The notes under the pieces: model-generated | What the model saw: the letters and a program-made list of their open reading frames with translations, nothing else | Told to the model about the DNA's origin: nothing | Databases searched by the model: none | Shown: piece after piece, positions 1 through 9,162 of the stretch | Numbering within the stretch: the stretch's first letter is position 1 | Layout: the number at the start of each line of letters is the position of its first letter | DNA from: Devosia pacifica | Lineage (GTDB): Bacteria > Pseudomonadota > Alphaproteobacteria > Rhizobiales > Devosiaceae | Assembly (NCBI RefSeq): GCF_014652635.1 | Contig: NZ_BMZE01000001.1 | Location: forward strand, 1,188,051 to 1,252,050 | Direction: 5' to 3' | DNA length: 64,000 nucleotides | Position numbers and translations under genes: made by a program

Positions 1-1300
1 CCCCCGTTACCGGCGATGCCAGAAACTGTAGATCCTGCGTTTCCATCGCGCGCCAGCACACTGCCGTGTTGAACGCGCGCGTCTGCTCGGCCCGCGCCGC
101 ATCTCCTTCTGCATCGAGGCAAGGCTGCACATGCCCGGCCCCCGTCAGCACCGTCAGCGCCTGCAACACGCTGGAAAAGCTCATGCCCGACAGTTCAGGC
201 CGCTCCGTCAGCTGCTTTACCGTTGCCGGCCCCTCAGCCAGCGCATCGGCAATCGGATCATAAATGTGCTTTTGCAAGTCCGCTTCGCCGCGCGCCCCCA
301 TCACCTTCTCAGGCACATCGGCCCGGGGCGTCGTCAACGCAAACCGTGTCGCCAGCCACTCGGCGCGTTGCGAGGCGGCGCTGTGCCCCACGCTGCCCTT
401 GGCGAACACATCGCGGCGGAATTGCTGGTTCACCATGAAATCGCGCAGTGTCTGTTTGCGGGTCGGGTCGCTCTCCCCATCGAGAAACTTGCGCTGCTCA
501 TTGGTCAGGTTCACCGGGTCGATCTGGTCCAGCAAATGCGCCGAACCGATGAACTGCAGCTTGGCCTCGCTCAGCTCCGCTGCCACATCGGCGAAATAGA
601 ACGGCGTCCAGTGCTTGTTGAAATATTCATGCGCCAGATAATTGCGGTTCTCGCCCTTCAGTTTTTCAAACCGTTTGCCAATCACCGGGCTCTGCCCGAA
701 ATAGGCAGGCTGCACCGCCTGCAACCGCTCGACAAAGCCGATCGCCGCATCGATCCGCTCGGTCAGTGTGCCGCCCGTCTGGTGCTCTTCATTGGCCAGC
801 AGCCGCCGCAGCGGCTCTCCCGATGCCCAGCCCGGCAAGGCATTGTAGCTGATATAAACCAGCCCGCCCGGCTTCAGCCGCTGGCGGATAAATTCGACAA
901 TGTGCTGCCGGTTCTCAGGGCTGATCCAGCTGTAAATCCCGTGCAGCGCAATGAAATCGAACTGCGCCGGCAGCGAAGGCTCCGCGCCGAGTTCGGCAAA
1001 GCTGTGGTCGAAAAACTGAATATTCGGCGTTCCCGCCTCCCGCGCCAGCCGCCGCGCCCCGGCGATCTGCCCGGGGTTGAAGTCCGTCGCGTAAAACGAA
1101 ATCCCTGGGTTTGCCGCCGCCAACAGGTTCGTAGAAAACCCCTGCCCGCACCCAAGCTCACAATAGGTCGGCCGGCCCTCGTCCGGCCCCCTCTGCCCCA
1201 CACACAGTTGCACCAGCCGCAAAAGCGCCGGCGTCAACTCGCGATAAAACCCATGCGTATAGGCAAGATCGGCCACATAGCCGGCAGTCCAGGTGCTCAT
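1..1300 (-). CDS. SAM-dependent methyltransferase with methyltransferase regulatory domain (3' end off the window)
   Basis: Reading the minus strand from the ATG at 1300 gives an uninterrupted frame to the left edge, so the C-terminus is missing. Near residue 45 is a class I methyltransferase motif I (YCELGCGQGFSTNLL), followed by a second acidic motif (YATDFNPGQIAGARRLA). A loop LHGIYSWIS and the motif RLKPGGLVYISYN complete the Rossmann methyltransferase core. The rest resembles the predicted methyltransferase regulatory domain, ending in a winged-helix-like stretch. The substrate cannot be read from sequence. It lies downstream of the DUF4214 gene on the same strand, but a strong terminator separates them. 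The family assignment is firm; a link to surface-protein modification is only suggested by proximity. Confidence 0.85.
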   Translation of the reverse strand, partial: MSTWTAGYVADLAYTHGFYRELTPALLRLVQLCVGQRGPDEGRPTYCELGCGQGFSTNLLAAANPGISFYATDFNPGQIAGARRLAREAGTPNIQFFDHSFAELGAEPSLPAQFDFIALHGIYSWISPENRQHIVEFIRQRLKPGGLVYISYNALPGWASGEPLRRLLANEEHQTGGTLTERIDAAIGFVERLQAVQPAYFGQSPVIGKRFEKLKGENRNYLAHEYFNKHWTPFYFADVAAELSEAKLQFIGSAHLLDQIDPVNLTNEQRKFLDGESDPTRKQTLRDFMVNQQFRRDVFAKGSVGHSAASQRAEWLATRFALTTPRADVPEKVMGARGEADLQKHIYDPIADALAEGPATVKQLTERPELSGMSFSSVLQALTVLTGAGHVQPCLDAEGDAARAEQTRAFNTAVCWRAMETQDLQFLASPVTG

Positions 1301-1320
1301 CTGCGGTGCTCCAATTAATC

Positions 1321-1356
1321 AATAAAAGAAGCCCCGCCGCGCTTGCGCGACGGGGC
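1321..1356 (-). terminator. Rho-independent terminator of the DUF4214 gene A
   Basis: On the minus strand a 12-bp GC-rich stem (GCCCCGUCGCGC with GCGCGGCGGGGC, one G-U pair) is followed by a T-rich tract TTCTTTTATT. It starts 24 bases after the stop codon at 1380 and lies between that gene and the methyltransferase. Confidence 0.85.
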
Positions 1357-1379
1357 TGCTTTGCACTCGGTAAATGAGC

Positions 1380-3803
1380 TTACGACTGGGTCACATCGCC
1401 AGTGCCGAGGACATAGCCGTCGACCATGCCAATAAGAGATACTTCTGTGTCAGCAATCGTAGTATCGCCACCATTGGCTACGCTGTAGACGTAGGAATCT
1501 TCGCCGTCGTTCAGCACGAAGACAAAGTCCTCGTTGGCCTCGACATCGAAGCCTTCATCAAGATAAGCCGCTACGTCGGCAAGATCGGTGAAATCAGCAA
1601 TGGTCTGGGTCCCACCAGTGGTGATCGAGTCTTCAGAAGCATCCAAAGTCACGACGACAGTAAATGTATCGGTAGGATCGTACTGAGCAGCCAACTGTGT
1701 GGTGACGGATTGTTCGCCACCCTTACCCGCTGCTAGCTCGATATCAACGACATCACCGGAGTTGAAGCCTGAGATTTCATTGTATCCTGCCACCGAGATC
1801 GAAACGGTGTTGTTGCCGTTGCCTGCCAGGTCGATCTCGTTCGAGCCAGCTTTGCCGTCAATGTCGTTATTGCCATCGCCACCACTCAGGGTGTCATTGC
1901 CGCCAGCACCAACGATGGTGTCATTGCCACTGCCGCCCATGATTTCGATAGCGCCGCCACCGTTGATGGTGACGCCTTCATTGCTGAAGTCACCTGTGAG
2001 GGCCGAAGCATTAACGGTGGTCAGGCTGTTATTGTCGAAGAGAGACGCATCTACATCGACATCGCCCGAGCCGGAGAAGTTAATGGTCTCCAACTCGTCC
2101 TCAGTGCCGTCGGCGCCGAAGAGATCTGCCTGGTTCAAGGTCAGATCGGAAACGCTCGACAGGTTGAGTGTCTCAAGCCCACCGATGTCAACCTTACCGC
2201 CATTAAAAGTGACAGTGCCGTTGCCGGTGAAGTTGAGCGTCGCTTCGTCGCTGCTACCATCGTCTTCAAGAGTCAATTCGCCTGAAGCATAGGTCGAGTT
2301 ATTGTTGTTCTTAATGTTGACAACAATGTCGTCTGCTGCATTCTCGAACGTAAAATCAGTCAAAGCAGCAGAAGCTTCAACGTTCACGACGCCGATCGAC
2401 TGAGCATTCTCCAGATCGATGTCTGGGGCATTGCCAGTCTTCACCGTCAGGTTCTCTACATTGGTGAGCTTCGCCCCAAACGAGCCGGTCACGATCAGCG
2501 TGTCGTTGCCTGCTCCGCCATCGATGACGTCGTCGTCATCGGTGTCGCTAGTGGTGATCGTGTCATCCTGAGCGGAGCCGGTGAACTTTAGGTCATCGAT
2601 GCCGGAAGCAGCAACAGCCGAAAGATCGATTGTAAGCTTGCCACCAAGGTTAGCAGCCGAAACGGTCTCGACGTCGCCATCAACGGTCAGTTCGAGGTTC
2701 TGCTTGCCAGTCAGGTTCAGTGTCTCGGCACCATCAACTTCAAGCGTACCAAGCTTGTTGGCGCCCGTGCCGCCGCTCATCACGGAGACGGTTTCGACGT
2801 TTTCCGTGCCATCTGCGTTGATGGTCAGGTCGCCACCGCTCGCGCCTTCAAGAGCGACATTGACCGTGTCGGTCTTGCCCGAGAACACGCCAGCGCCAAA
2901 GTTGGCAGTGGTGTCTGAAGACGTGCCGCGCACACCGATTGTCGCAGCAGCCGAGACATTATTGAACGTCACGTCGCTGCCGGTGAGGCTACGATCGTTC
3001 CACAGCTGCTGAACGCCGCTGAACGACACTGCATTCACCGAATGCGGCGTACCACCGTCAACGTTGCGGGCATTGACGATCTCGACATTCGAAACCGAAA
3101 CGCCTGCGCCGACATCTGCCTGGAGCGTGATGTTAAGGGTATCGGTGCCGCCCTTGCCGTCAATGACGTCGCCAGCCTGAAGGGTGGTATCGGAGACACC
3201 ATTGAACGTGTCATTGAGCGAACCGCCGGACACCGACTCGACCTTGTCAGTCAGCGGGACAGTCATGCCAACCGGACCCTGCGGTGCGTTCGGAACGACC
3301 TGTGCAGTGATGTAAGCCTGGGCCTGCGCTTCGGTCTTCACGGTGGTGTCGTCAGCAGTGATGCCGTCGAGGTACTCACGGCCGAGCTCGGCAGCCTCTT
3401 CGCCCTGGTAGGCGAGGATTTCTTCAGCAGTATCGAGCGAGTCGGTGAAGGCCTGTGCCGAGGCAACCTTGTTGTCGATGATCTCGCGATCGGTGCCGGT
3501 GGCGCCGTCGAGGATCTGGATGGCGATCGACTGCTCGGTGGCAGCGCCGGAAGCCAGCAGGTTCGTGTAGAATGTCAGGCCGGCTGCATCAGCCTGGCGG
3601 CCGAACAGGTCCTGATAGATTTGGTTGACCTTCTGAGCATCGGTCAGCCCTTCGAAGCGCTCCATATACTCTTCCGAGTTCGACAGATCGCCAACAGCGT
3701 CGAGGTTCGCACCATCATCGGTGGCCTCGACGTAGTAGTTGTAGCCGATCGGATCGGCCGGGCGCCCGAAGAGCGCTATGTAGACTTCCTGAATGGTAGC
3801 CAT
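1380..3803 (-). CDS. DUF4214/RTX-type surface protein A (807 aa)
   Basis: Residues 1-110 hold the DUF4214 module (IALFGRPADPIGYNYY and a second half around YQDLFGRQADAAGL). A long Thr/Val/Asp-rich middle follows with recurring 'NVE-NV' units. RTX-like Asp/Gly repeats lie near residue 420 (DGGAGNDTL) and 620-665 (GGSGNDTIVGAGGNDTL). There is no signal peptide, which fits type I secretion, as for RsaA-like S-layer proteins; no ABC exporter is present here, so the route is inferred. The start is supported by the AGGAAAAGGGAA ribosome site 7 bases upstream and by the same N-terminus in protein D. The C-terminus (LGTGDVTQS) lacks the D-F-D ending of its paralogs. Most likely a Ca-binding S-layer or adhesin protein. 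Confidence 0.85.
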   Translation of the reverse strand: MATIQEVYIALFGRPADPIGYNYYVEATDDGANLDAVGDLSNSEEYMERFEGLTDAQKVNQIYQDLFGRQADAAGLTFYTNLLASGAATEQSIAIQILDGATGTDREIIDNKVASAQAFTDSLDTAEEILAYQGEEAAELGREYLDGITADDTTVKTEAQAQAYITAQVVPNAPQGPVGMTVPLTDKVESVSGGSLNDTFNGVSDTTLQAGDVIDGKGGTDTLNITLQADVGAGVSVSNVEIVNARNVDGGTPHSVNAVSFSGVQQLWNDRSLTGSDVTFNNVSAAATIGVRGTSSDTTANFGAGVFSGKTDTVNVALEGASGGDLTINADGTENVETVSVMSGGTGANKLGTLEVDGAETLNLTGKQNLELTVDGDVETVSAANLGGKLTIDLSAVAASGIDDLKFTGSAQDDTITTSDTDDDDVIDGGAGNDTLIVTGSFGAKLTNVENLTVKTGNAPDIDLENAQSIGVVNVEASAALTDFTFENAADDIVVNIKNNNNSTYASGELTLEDDGSSDEATLNFTGNGTVTFNGGKVDIGGLETLNLSSVSDLTLNQADLFGADGTEDELETINFSGSGDVDVDASLFDNNSLTTVNASALTGDFSNEGVTINGGGAIEIMGGSGNDTIVGAGGNDTLSGGDGNNDIDGKAGSNEIDLAGNGNNTVSISVAGYNEISGFNSGDVVDIELAAGKGGEQSVTTQLAAQYDPTDTFTVVVTLDASEDSITTGGTQTIADFTDLADVAAYLDEGFDVEANEDFVFVLNDGEDSYVYSVANGGDTTIADTEVSLIGMVDGYVLGTGDVTQS

Positions 3804-3847
3804 GGTGGTTCCCTTTTCCTCAGTGACCGTTGTTTGGGGTCGTCGGT

Positions 3848-3877
3848 TTGCTAAGTCCTCGAGCTTATGGTTGTCAA
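3848..3877 (-). promoter_or_regulatory. Sigma-70-like promoter of DUF4214 gene A
   Basis: On the minus strand a perfect -35 TTGACA (3872-3877) is separated by 18 bases from TAGCAA (3848-3853), giving a leader of about 40 bases before the ATG at 3803. The same layout (TTGACA, 17 bases, TAGCGA) precedes gene D. The -35 lies inside an imperfect inverted repeat GGTTG (3869-3873) / CAACC (3884-3888) and beside the octamer ACTCACGC (3877-3884), possible regulator contacts. Confidence 0.6.
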
Positions 3878-3888
3878 CTCACGCAACC

Positions 3889-4087
3889 CCTCTCCTGCCC
3901 AGCCAACCCCTGTTCAGTCCACGTTAACTTTTCACAAACCACTGAATTTACATTCTTTTCTTCGATATCTACGGCAGACTACGTAGGTAATCAGGTCGCT
4001 GCATACGGTTAACTACTTGCTGTACAAGCGGTCAAGCATTCACTATTGCTGCGGGTTGAGAAACCACTGTCCCTTGAGGCCGGCCAC
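3889..4087. promoter_or_regulatory. Divergent upstream region between DUF4214 gene A and xre-1
   Basis: This A/T-richer stretch has no credible ORF. It contains the 8-bp palindrome CTACGTAG (3979-3986). It also has the 12-mer CGGTTAACTACT (4006-4017), which recurs exactly at 14353-14364 upstream of DUF4214 gene C. It probably holds the xre-1 promoter; no clear -35/-10 pair was identified. Confidence 0.4.
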
Positions 4088-4474
4088 ATGTATTCACATC
4101 CGCAGCAGGGCAAGAGCGCCGACACGCAGGAGCTGCGGCGTGAAGCTGGCCGTTGGCTGCGTGAGCGTCGTGAGGCCGCCGGCCTGAGCCAGCGCGAAAT
4201 CGCCGAAAAGGTCGGGCTTGAGTACTATACGTTCATCAGCCAGATCGAGGCCGGGCGCGGCCGCATTCCGCCGGACCGTTACCTCTCATACGCCCATGCG
4301 CTCGGGCTCGAGGCACGCCCGTTCGCCCGCACCATGATGCGCTTTTATGATCCGGTGACGCACGCCATCCTGTTCGAGGATGCGCCGGAGGCCGAAACCG
4401 CGCCAGAGAGTGGGGACAACCTCAAGCAGCGCCTCTTGCGGCTCGAGCAGATGGTCGCGCGACTCACAAAATAG
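4088..4474 (+). CDS. XRE-family helix-turn-helix regulator, copy 1
   Basis: A 128-aa protein with one XRE-type helix-turn-helix (RREAAGLSQREIAEKVGLEY, then SQIEAGRGRIPPDRY), a conserved linker RTMMRFYDPVTHAILFE and a short C-terminal Leu-heptad segment (LKQRLLRLEQMVARL) likely to form a coiled coil. The ATG at 4088 is preferred over an upstream in-frame start at 4046 because all three copies in this window begin MY[SA]HPQ. It is divergent from DUF4214 gene A, so it may control that gene; this is inference. It ends 10 bases before the convergent SMP-30 gene. Confidence 0.85.
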   Translation: MYSHPQQGKSADTQELRREAGRWLRERREAAGLSQREIAEKVGLEYYTFISQIEAGRGRIPPDRYLSYAHALGLEARPFARTMMRFYDPVTHAILFEDAPEAETAPESGDNLKQRLLRLEQMVARLTK

Positions 4475-4483
4475 ACCAGCCGC

Positions 4484-5359
4484 TCAACCGTTGAACGGCG
4501 TCTCCGCCACACCCTGCCACGTCCCCTCAAGCGCAAACACATTCCCCGCCTCTGCATCCGCCGCCTCCGGCGTCAGCGAGGTGATGTAGAGCGTTTTCAA
4601 CTCCGGTCCGCCGAAGCACGGCTTTGTCGGGTTGCTTGTCGGCACCTCCACCGCACAGTCCACCCGCCCCTCGGGCGTCAGCCGCAAGATCCGCCCGCTA
4701 TCCGTCGCCGCGATCCAGTAGCACCCGTCGGTATCGATCGCCGCTCCGTCGGGCCGCCCGCCGAGTTCGGCGAAATCCGCGAATACCCGCACAGCATCGA
4801 AGCGCCCCGCGGCGCCGTCATAATCCGCCACCCACACGCAGCGCTTCGAGACGTGCGAATCCGAAAAATACATCCGCCCGCCATCCGGGCTGAATGCCAG
4901 CCCATTCTGCACCACGAACCCGTCACGGTGCCGCCGGCAACCCATTCCATCAAGGCTGTAGAGCGCCCCTTGCGCCCGCTGTGCATCCGCCGGCTCCAGC
5001 ATGCTGCCGGCCCAGAACCGTCCCTGCCGGTCGAGCGCCCCGTCGTTCATCCGCATGCCTGGCATATCCGCCAGCATCGTCTCGAGCGGCTCCAGCGCCA
5101 CCGCCGCATCGCCCTGCGGCATGCCGAGCCGCGCAAAGCCGGAACCGGTCGCCGCGATCAGCCCGCCATCAGCCGCAAGCGCAATGGCGCCGATCGTCTC
5201 CGGCGTAGTGTGAATACTATGCGCGCCATCGGCCCCAAGCCGGTGCACTGCACGCCCGGCGATATCCACCCACATCAGTTCTGACGTATGCGGGCACCAG
5301 ATCGGCGATTCGCCCACCGCACAGTGGCTCGCGCACACACGCTCGGCCCGCAAAGTCAT
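4484..5359 (-). CDS. SMP-30/gluconolactonase/LRE family protein
   Basis: A 291-aa six-bladed beta-propeller lactonase. Family motifs are GESPIW near the N-terminus (metal ligand Glu), MNDGALDRQGRFWAGS, NGLAFSPDGGRMYFSDS and GRPDGAAIDTDGCYWIA. Such enzymes hydrolyse aldono- or aldarolactones using a divalent metal. Substrate is unknown, but sugar-acid genes elsewhere in the window (uronate-dehydrogenase-like at 37022, dehydratases at 20-21 kb and 45-48 kb) make a sugar lactone plausible. The gene stands alone, convergent with xre-1 and 66 bases downstream of the hybrid kinase on the same strand. Confidence 0.85.
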   Translation of the reverse strand: MTLRAERVCASHCAVGESPIWCPHTSELMWVDIAGRAVHRLGADGAHSIHTTPETIGAIALAADGGLIAATGSGFARLGMPQGDAAVALEPLETMLADMPGMRMNDGALDRQGRFWAGSMLEPADAQRAQGALYSLDGMGCRRHRDGFVVQNGLAFSPDGGRMYFSDSHVSKRCVWVADYDGAAGRFDAVRVFADFAELGGRPDGAAIDTDGCYWIAATDSGRILRLTPEGRVDCAVEVPTSNPTKPCFGGPELKTLYITSLTPEAADAEAGNVFALEGTWQGVAETPFNG

Positions 5360-5424
5360 GGCGTCTCCTCAAAAACCGGTCTCGCACAGCATTGCACGAT
5401 CTGATGACCGGTCGAAAGCCCGCC

Positions 5425-7602
5425 TCAGGCGCAAAGCCTCTCGCGCACCGTTCCGCGCACGGCCTCGAGCGCCGCCACCGGATTCGCCGTCTGCTTGCGC
5501 AGCGCATTCGCGGTCTCTGCCACGCCGCCATATCCAAGCGCCAGCGCCGCGCCTTTCAGCGTGTGCAGCGCCGCGTCATAGGCCGCCAGCTCATCTTCGC
5601 GCCACGCCGAAATCGCCTCTTCCGCCAGCCGCTCGACATCTGCTTCGAACTGCACCAGAAGCCCGGCGAAGGTCTCCTCGCCCAGCTGCTCGCGCAGAAC
5701 CTCCTGATACGCCGTGTCCACCGTCCATTCGGCCGCACCGGCCTCATCGTCAGACGGCGCGCCGGCCTCGACCGCCTCCTCATCGGCTGTCGCCACCCCC
5801 TGCCGGCGCAGCACCTGAGCCAGCTTTTCGGGTGTCGCCGGCTTCGACACATAGTCGTTCATTCCTGCGGCAAGGCACGCATCGCGATCGGAGGCGAACG
5901 CATTGGCAGTTAGCCCGGCGATCGGCACGTCGATTCCCTGCTGCCGCAAGGCTCTTGTCGCCGCCAGCCCGTCCATCTCCGGCATCTGCATGTCCATGAA
6001 GATCATCGAGAAGGCCAGCGTTCCCGCCAGGTCCACCGCCTCGCGGCCATTGCTGGCCGTTACCACATCGAGCCCCATGGCCTCCAGAAGGCCCGCAGAA
6101 ACCTCGCGATTGATCGCATTGTCATCCACCACCAGAACAGTGCCGACGAACCGGCTCGGCTCAACTGGCGCCATGCAATGCGAAACAGCACGTTCCGCTT
6201 CCGCAAGCGGGCGCGCCGGGGCCACCGGCAGGCTAAACCAGAACGTGCTGCCCTGCCCCGGGCGACTCTCGACATTGATTGTTCCGTTGAGCGCCTCGAC
6301 CAGGCGCTTGCTGATCGCAAGCCCCAGCCCGGTGCCACCGAACGAGCGCGTGCTGGAACTGTCGATCTGGCTGAAATCCTTGAAAAGGAGAGGCATGTCC
6401 GCCGCAGCAATACCCTTGCCGGTATCGGTCACGCTGATCTTAAGCTCCGCCTCGTCAACCTCCGCCATTACCCGCACGCTGCCTTCGGCGGTGAACTTGA
6501 CGGCATTGCCGACGAGGTTCAGCAGCACCTGCCGGACGCGCGCCGGGTCGCTGGTGACCTCCCAGTCCGGCCACTCCATGTCGAATTTCAGCCCCGCCAC
6601 CTCCGCACGCGGACGCATGATCGTTTCGACGCTTCTCATCACCTCGGCCAGCTCGAAGCTGGCAATGGCGAGGCTCGCTGCGCCAGCCTCAAGCTTCGAG
6701 TAATCCAGAATATCGGTGATCACATCCAGCAGCACATCGCCCGATTGTCGAATGCTCACCACATGCCGGGCCTGTTCCGGTGAAAGCCGCGATTGCTGCA
6801 ACAGGCTGGTCATCCCGAGAATGCCGTTGAGCGGCGTGCGTATCTCGTGGCTCATCGTGGCGAGGAAAGCCGATTTCGCCCGCATCGCCTCGCGCGCCTC
6901 GAGCGCCTTCTTGGCGTTGCGCCGGCCGAGCAGTTCGATCGCCCTGCCGCTGCGCGAAATGTGTGCGATCTGCACGCCGAGCAGCACGATCAACATCACC
7001 AGCGTCAAGGTCAGGGCCAGGGTCGCGATCCCAATGCGCCAATACGCATCGAGGTCCTTGCGCCGCTCCTCGACGCGCAAGGCATTGGTCTCCGCATTTG
7101 CTGAAACAATCAGCGCATTGCTGGCTTCAATCACCTGCTCCGCCGAGGCCAGAATCTCAGTGAGCAGCGCATCACGCCGTGCCGGCTCGTCCAATAGAGC
7201 ATCGATCGTTGGTTCAAGGTCCTGAACGATGTCGCTGACCGCCTCGGCCCTTTCTCCCAATTCGGATTGCGCACCGAATGGCACCGCGTAAGAGCCATCT
7301 CCCAGCAGTGTCACGCGGCTATAAAGCAGATCGTAACGCAGAATGAGCGCATCGATGTCGCCACCGGTCTGGGCAATCAGCGTCGCTTCCACCAACCGCG
7401 CAGCTTCACGATCGGTTTGAAAGGCCGCCCACACCGCGTCCTCGCGAATACTTCTTTCGACACTTTGCTGGCGATCGCGCAAGCCCGCGAACATCCATAC
7501 CGTGCTGGAAAGAAGGATCACGCTGATCAGAGTCAGCAAAACAATCGCCAGTCCAAGACGTGGCGAAGCCTTGCGTCCGAGCTTCGCCAGCACCTTCGCC
7601 AT
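5425..7602 (-). CDS. Hybrid sensor histidine kinase with receiver and HPt domains
   Basis: A 725-aa inner-membrane kinase. Transmembrane segments are at about 17-38 and 186-210, enclosing a periplasmic, mostly helical sensor region. HisKA has the phospho-accepting His near 252 (ATMSHEIRTPLNG) and is followed by the HATPase domain (DTGKGI, GGTGLGLAIS). A receiver domain has its Asp near 536 (MIFMDMQMPEMDG), and a C-terminal HPt domain has its His near 679 (LHTLKGAA). All phosphorelay residues are present. It is the last gene of a tight three-gene operon with a periplasmic molybdopterin-fold protein and an HD-GYP response regulator, its likely input and output partners. Confidence 0.92.
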   Translation of the reverse strand: MAKVLAKLGRKASPRLGLAIVLLTLISVILLSSTVWMFAGLRDRQQSVERSIREDAVWAAFQTDREAARLVEATLIAQTGGDIDALILRYDLLYSRVTLLGDGSYAVPFGAQSELGERAEAVSDIVQDLEPTIDALLDEPARRDALLTEILASAEQVIEASNALIVSANAETNALRVEERRKDLDAYWRIGIATLALTLTLVMLIVLLGVQIAHISRSGRAIELLGRRNAKKALEAREAMRAKSAFLATMSHEIRTPLNGILGMTSLLQQSRLSPEQARHVVSIRQSGDVLLDVITDILDYSKLEAGAASLAIASFELAEVMRSVETIMRPRAEVAGLKFDMEWPDWEVTSDPARVRQVLLNLVGNAVKFTAEGSVRVMAEVDEAELKISVTDTGKGIAAADMPLLFKDFSQIDSSSTRSFGGTGLGLAISKRLVEALNGTINVESRPGQGSTFWFSLPVAPARPLAEAERAVSHCMAPVEPSRFVGTVLVVDDNAINREVSAGLLEAMGLDVVTASNGREAVDLAGTLAFSMIFMDMQMPEMDGLAATRALRQQGIDVPIAGLTANAFASDRDACLAAGMNDYVSKPATPEKLAQVLRRQGVATADEEAVEAGAPSDDEAGAAEWTVDTAYQEVLREQLGEETFAGLLVQFEADVERLAEEAISAWREDELAAYDAALHTLKGAALALGYGGVAETANALRKQTANPVAALEAVRGTVRERLCA

Positions 7603-7605
7603 GCC

Positions 7606-8106
7606 CTACTCGACCGACATCGCGGTGACCTGCCATACCGACCGGCCGAAATACACTTCGTTATAGAGGTCGGGATTCTCGTCAAACGGATAGATGACGA
7701 AGAGCGGCCCTTTGTCCCGAACGGAAAGCGTCTCGCCATTAATGCGCGTCGCGAAAATCACCTCGTAATCACGAAAATCCGCGACAGGTATCTGCGCCGA
7801 ATAATCATTGAGCGCGGTGACCGTGACGGTATCTCCATCAGCCCCGACCGCATCGAGCAAGGCTTCGATTTTGACGCCGCTGAAGCTTTGAACCCCGTTA
7901 TACCAGGGCGTTTCGCTCTCAGTGACCCGCTGCGGCAACGCATCGAGCATTTCGAGGTCGAACCGGGCTTCGCCGTCCGCATTGGTGTTTGCGATTGTGC
8001 CGGTGACCGTGAGCAGTACCGGCCCCATCGGTTGCGGCAGGTCGTCAGCCAAGGCAGACCCGATGCCGGACAGACAGAGCAGCAAAGCAGGGATCAAAAC
8101 GCGCAT
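7606..8106 (-). CDS. Periplasmic molybdopterin-oxidoreductase-fold protein
   Basis: A 166-aa protein with an N-terminal signal peptide (MRVLIPALLLCLSGIGSALA). The mature part resembles a stand-alone sulfite-oxidase/oxidoreductase molybdopterin-binding fold: LTVTGTI at the start, FSGVKIEALLDAVGA, a central VTVTALNDYSAQIPVADF, and GPLFVIYPFDENPD with a terminal VWQVTAMSV. It has no Cys in the mature part that could ligate molybdenum, so it is unlikely to be a catalytic Mo enzyme. Its position 3 bases before the hybrid kinase and 12 bases after the HD-GYP regulator suggests a periplasmic ligand-sensing subunit; that role is inferred. Confidence 0.75.
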   Translation of the reverse strand: MRVLIPALLLCLSGIGSALADDLPQPMGPVLLTVTGTIANTNADGEARFDLEMLDALPQRVTESETPWYNGVQSFSGVKIEALLDAVGADGDTVTVTALNDYSAQIPVADFRDYEVIFATRINGETLSVRDKGPLFVIYPFDENPDLYNEVYFGRSVWQVTAMSVE

Positions 8107-8118
8107 TGCGGTGCCTCC

Positions 8119-9162
8119 TCAGGCGGCGGACTCACAAAAACTAGGGCTCACGGTCTCGCTGATGCGCTGCCAGCCGGCCTCGAAGCTCGCAACACACGCG
8201 GGATCGAAATGCCGGCCGCTTTGCCGCACGATTTCAGCTCGTGCCTCCTGCAGGGACCAGCCGGACTTGTAGCTTCTGACACTGCATAGGGCGTCGAACA
8301 CATCGGCCACGGCGGTAATCCTTGCGGAAAGCGGAATGTTCTCTCCCGCAAGGCGGCCAGGATAGCCGGTGCCATCCCACTTCTCGTGGTGAAAGCTTGC
8401 AATATCTGCCGCCATGCGCACGAGGTCGGAGTCGCCGTCAGCCAGAATCTGCTGGCCGATATCGACATGCCGGCGCATGACGTGCTGCTCCTCTTCATCC
8501 AGCGGGCCGGACTTCCTCAAGATGGCGTCAGGCACACCAATCTTGCCGATATCATGCAGCGGCACAGCCAAGCGCAAGGTGCGCACATAGTCGACTGGCA
8601 GTTTCAGTCCTTCAGCGATAATCTCTGCGACACAGGCGACCCGGTCGACATGGCCGCTGGTTTCATTGTCGTGAAACTCGAAGGCTCGCGCCAATCGGCG
8701 AATAATTTCTTCTTCGCGCTGGCGAATGCTTGCCGTTGCCTCTTCCACTTCGCACGCCAGTTCAACCGAACGACGCATAGAGGCCTGTTGCGCCTGTCTT
8801 AGCGCCAGCAGATTGGTAATGCGCAAGCGCAATTCTATCGGGTCGACTGGTTTCGCCAGAAAATCGGTGGCGCCGGCCTTGATCGCGGCAAGCCGGACCT
8901 CCCGGTCGGCATCGCTGGTAATGACCACGACCGGAACATGAGCATGGCTCGGCATCGCACGCAGCAGCGCCAGCAATTCGATACCGGTCATTCCAGGCAT
9001 GACGTTGTCGACCACAACGATATCGCAGGCATTGCGCTCAGCATCTGCAAGGGCGGCTGCCCCAGTGGTGAACCCTTCGACGGAAACACCGGGCATGCGG
9101 CCAACGATTCCGCAAAACACCGCCAGATTCGTCGGATTGTCTTCCACCACCACTATGCGCAT
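8119..9162 (-). CDS. Response regulator with HD-GYP c-di-GMP phosphodiesterase output
   Basis: A 347-aa RpfG-like protein. The N-terminal receiver has Asp near 52 (DIVVVDNVMPGMTG) and Lys in FLAKPVDP. A short helical linker follows, then an HD-GYP domain with HDIGKIGVPD near 200 and HHEKWDGTGYPG near 262, the metal-binding and GYP signatures of cyclic-di-GMP phosphodiesterases. It is the first gene of the minus-strand operon leading to the molybdopterin-fold protein and the hybrid kinase. The output is therefore probably c-di-GMP breakdown rather than direct gene control. An intergenic region of 226 bases separates it from the divergent ROK gene. Confidence 0.92.
   Translation of the reverse strand: MRIVVVEDNPTNLAVFCGIVGRMPGVSVEGFTTGAAALADAERNACDIVVVDNVMPGMTGIELLALLRAMPSHAHVPVVVITSDADREVRLAAIKAGATDFLAKPVDPIELRLRITNLLALRQAQQASMRRSVELACEVEEATASIRQREEEIIRRLARAFEFHDNETSGHVDRVACVAEIIAEGLKLPVDYVRTLRLAVPLHDIGKIGVPDAILRKSGPLDEEEQHVMRRHVDIGQQILADGDSDLVRMAADIASFHHEKWDGTGYPGRLAGENIPLSARITAVADVFDALCSVRSYKSGWSLQEARAEIVRQSGRHFDPACVASFEAGWQRISETVSPSFCESAA

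Noticed and set aside
131..1318. Plus-strand frame of 395 codons at the left edge
   Set aside because: The opposite strand encodes a methyltransferase with clear motifs. The plus frame is Arg/Pro-rich shadow sequence.
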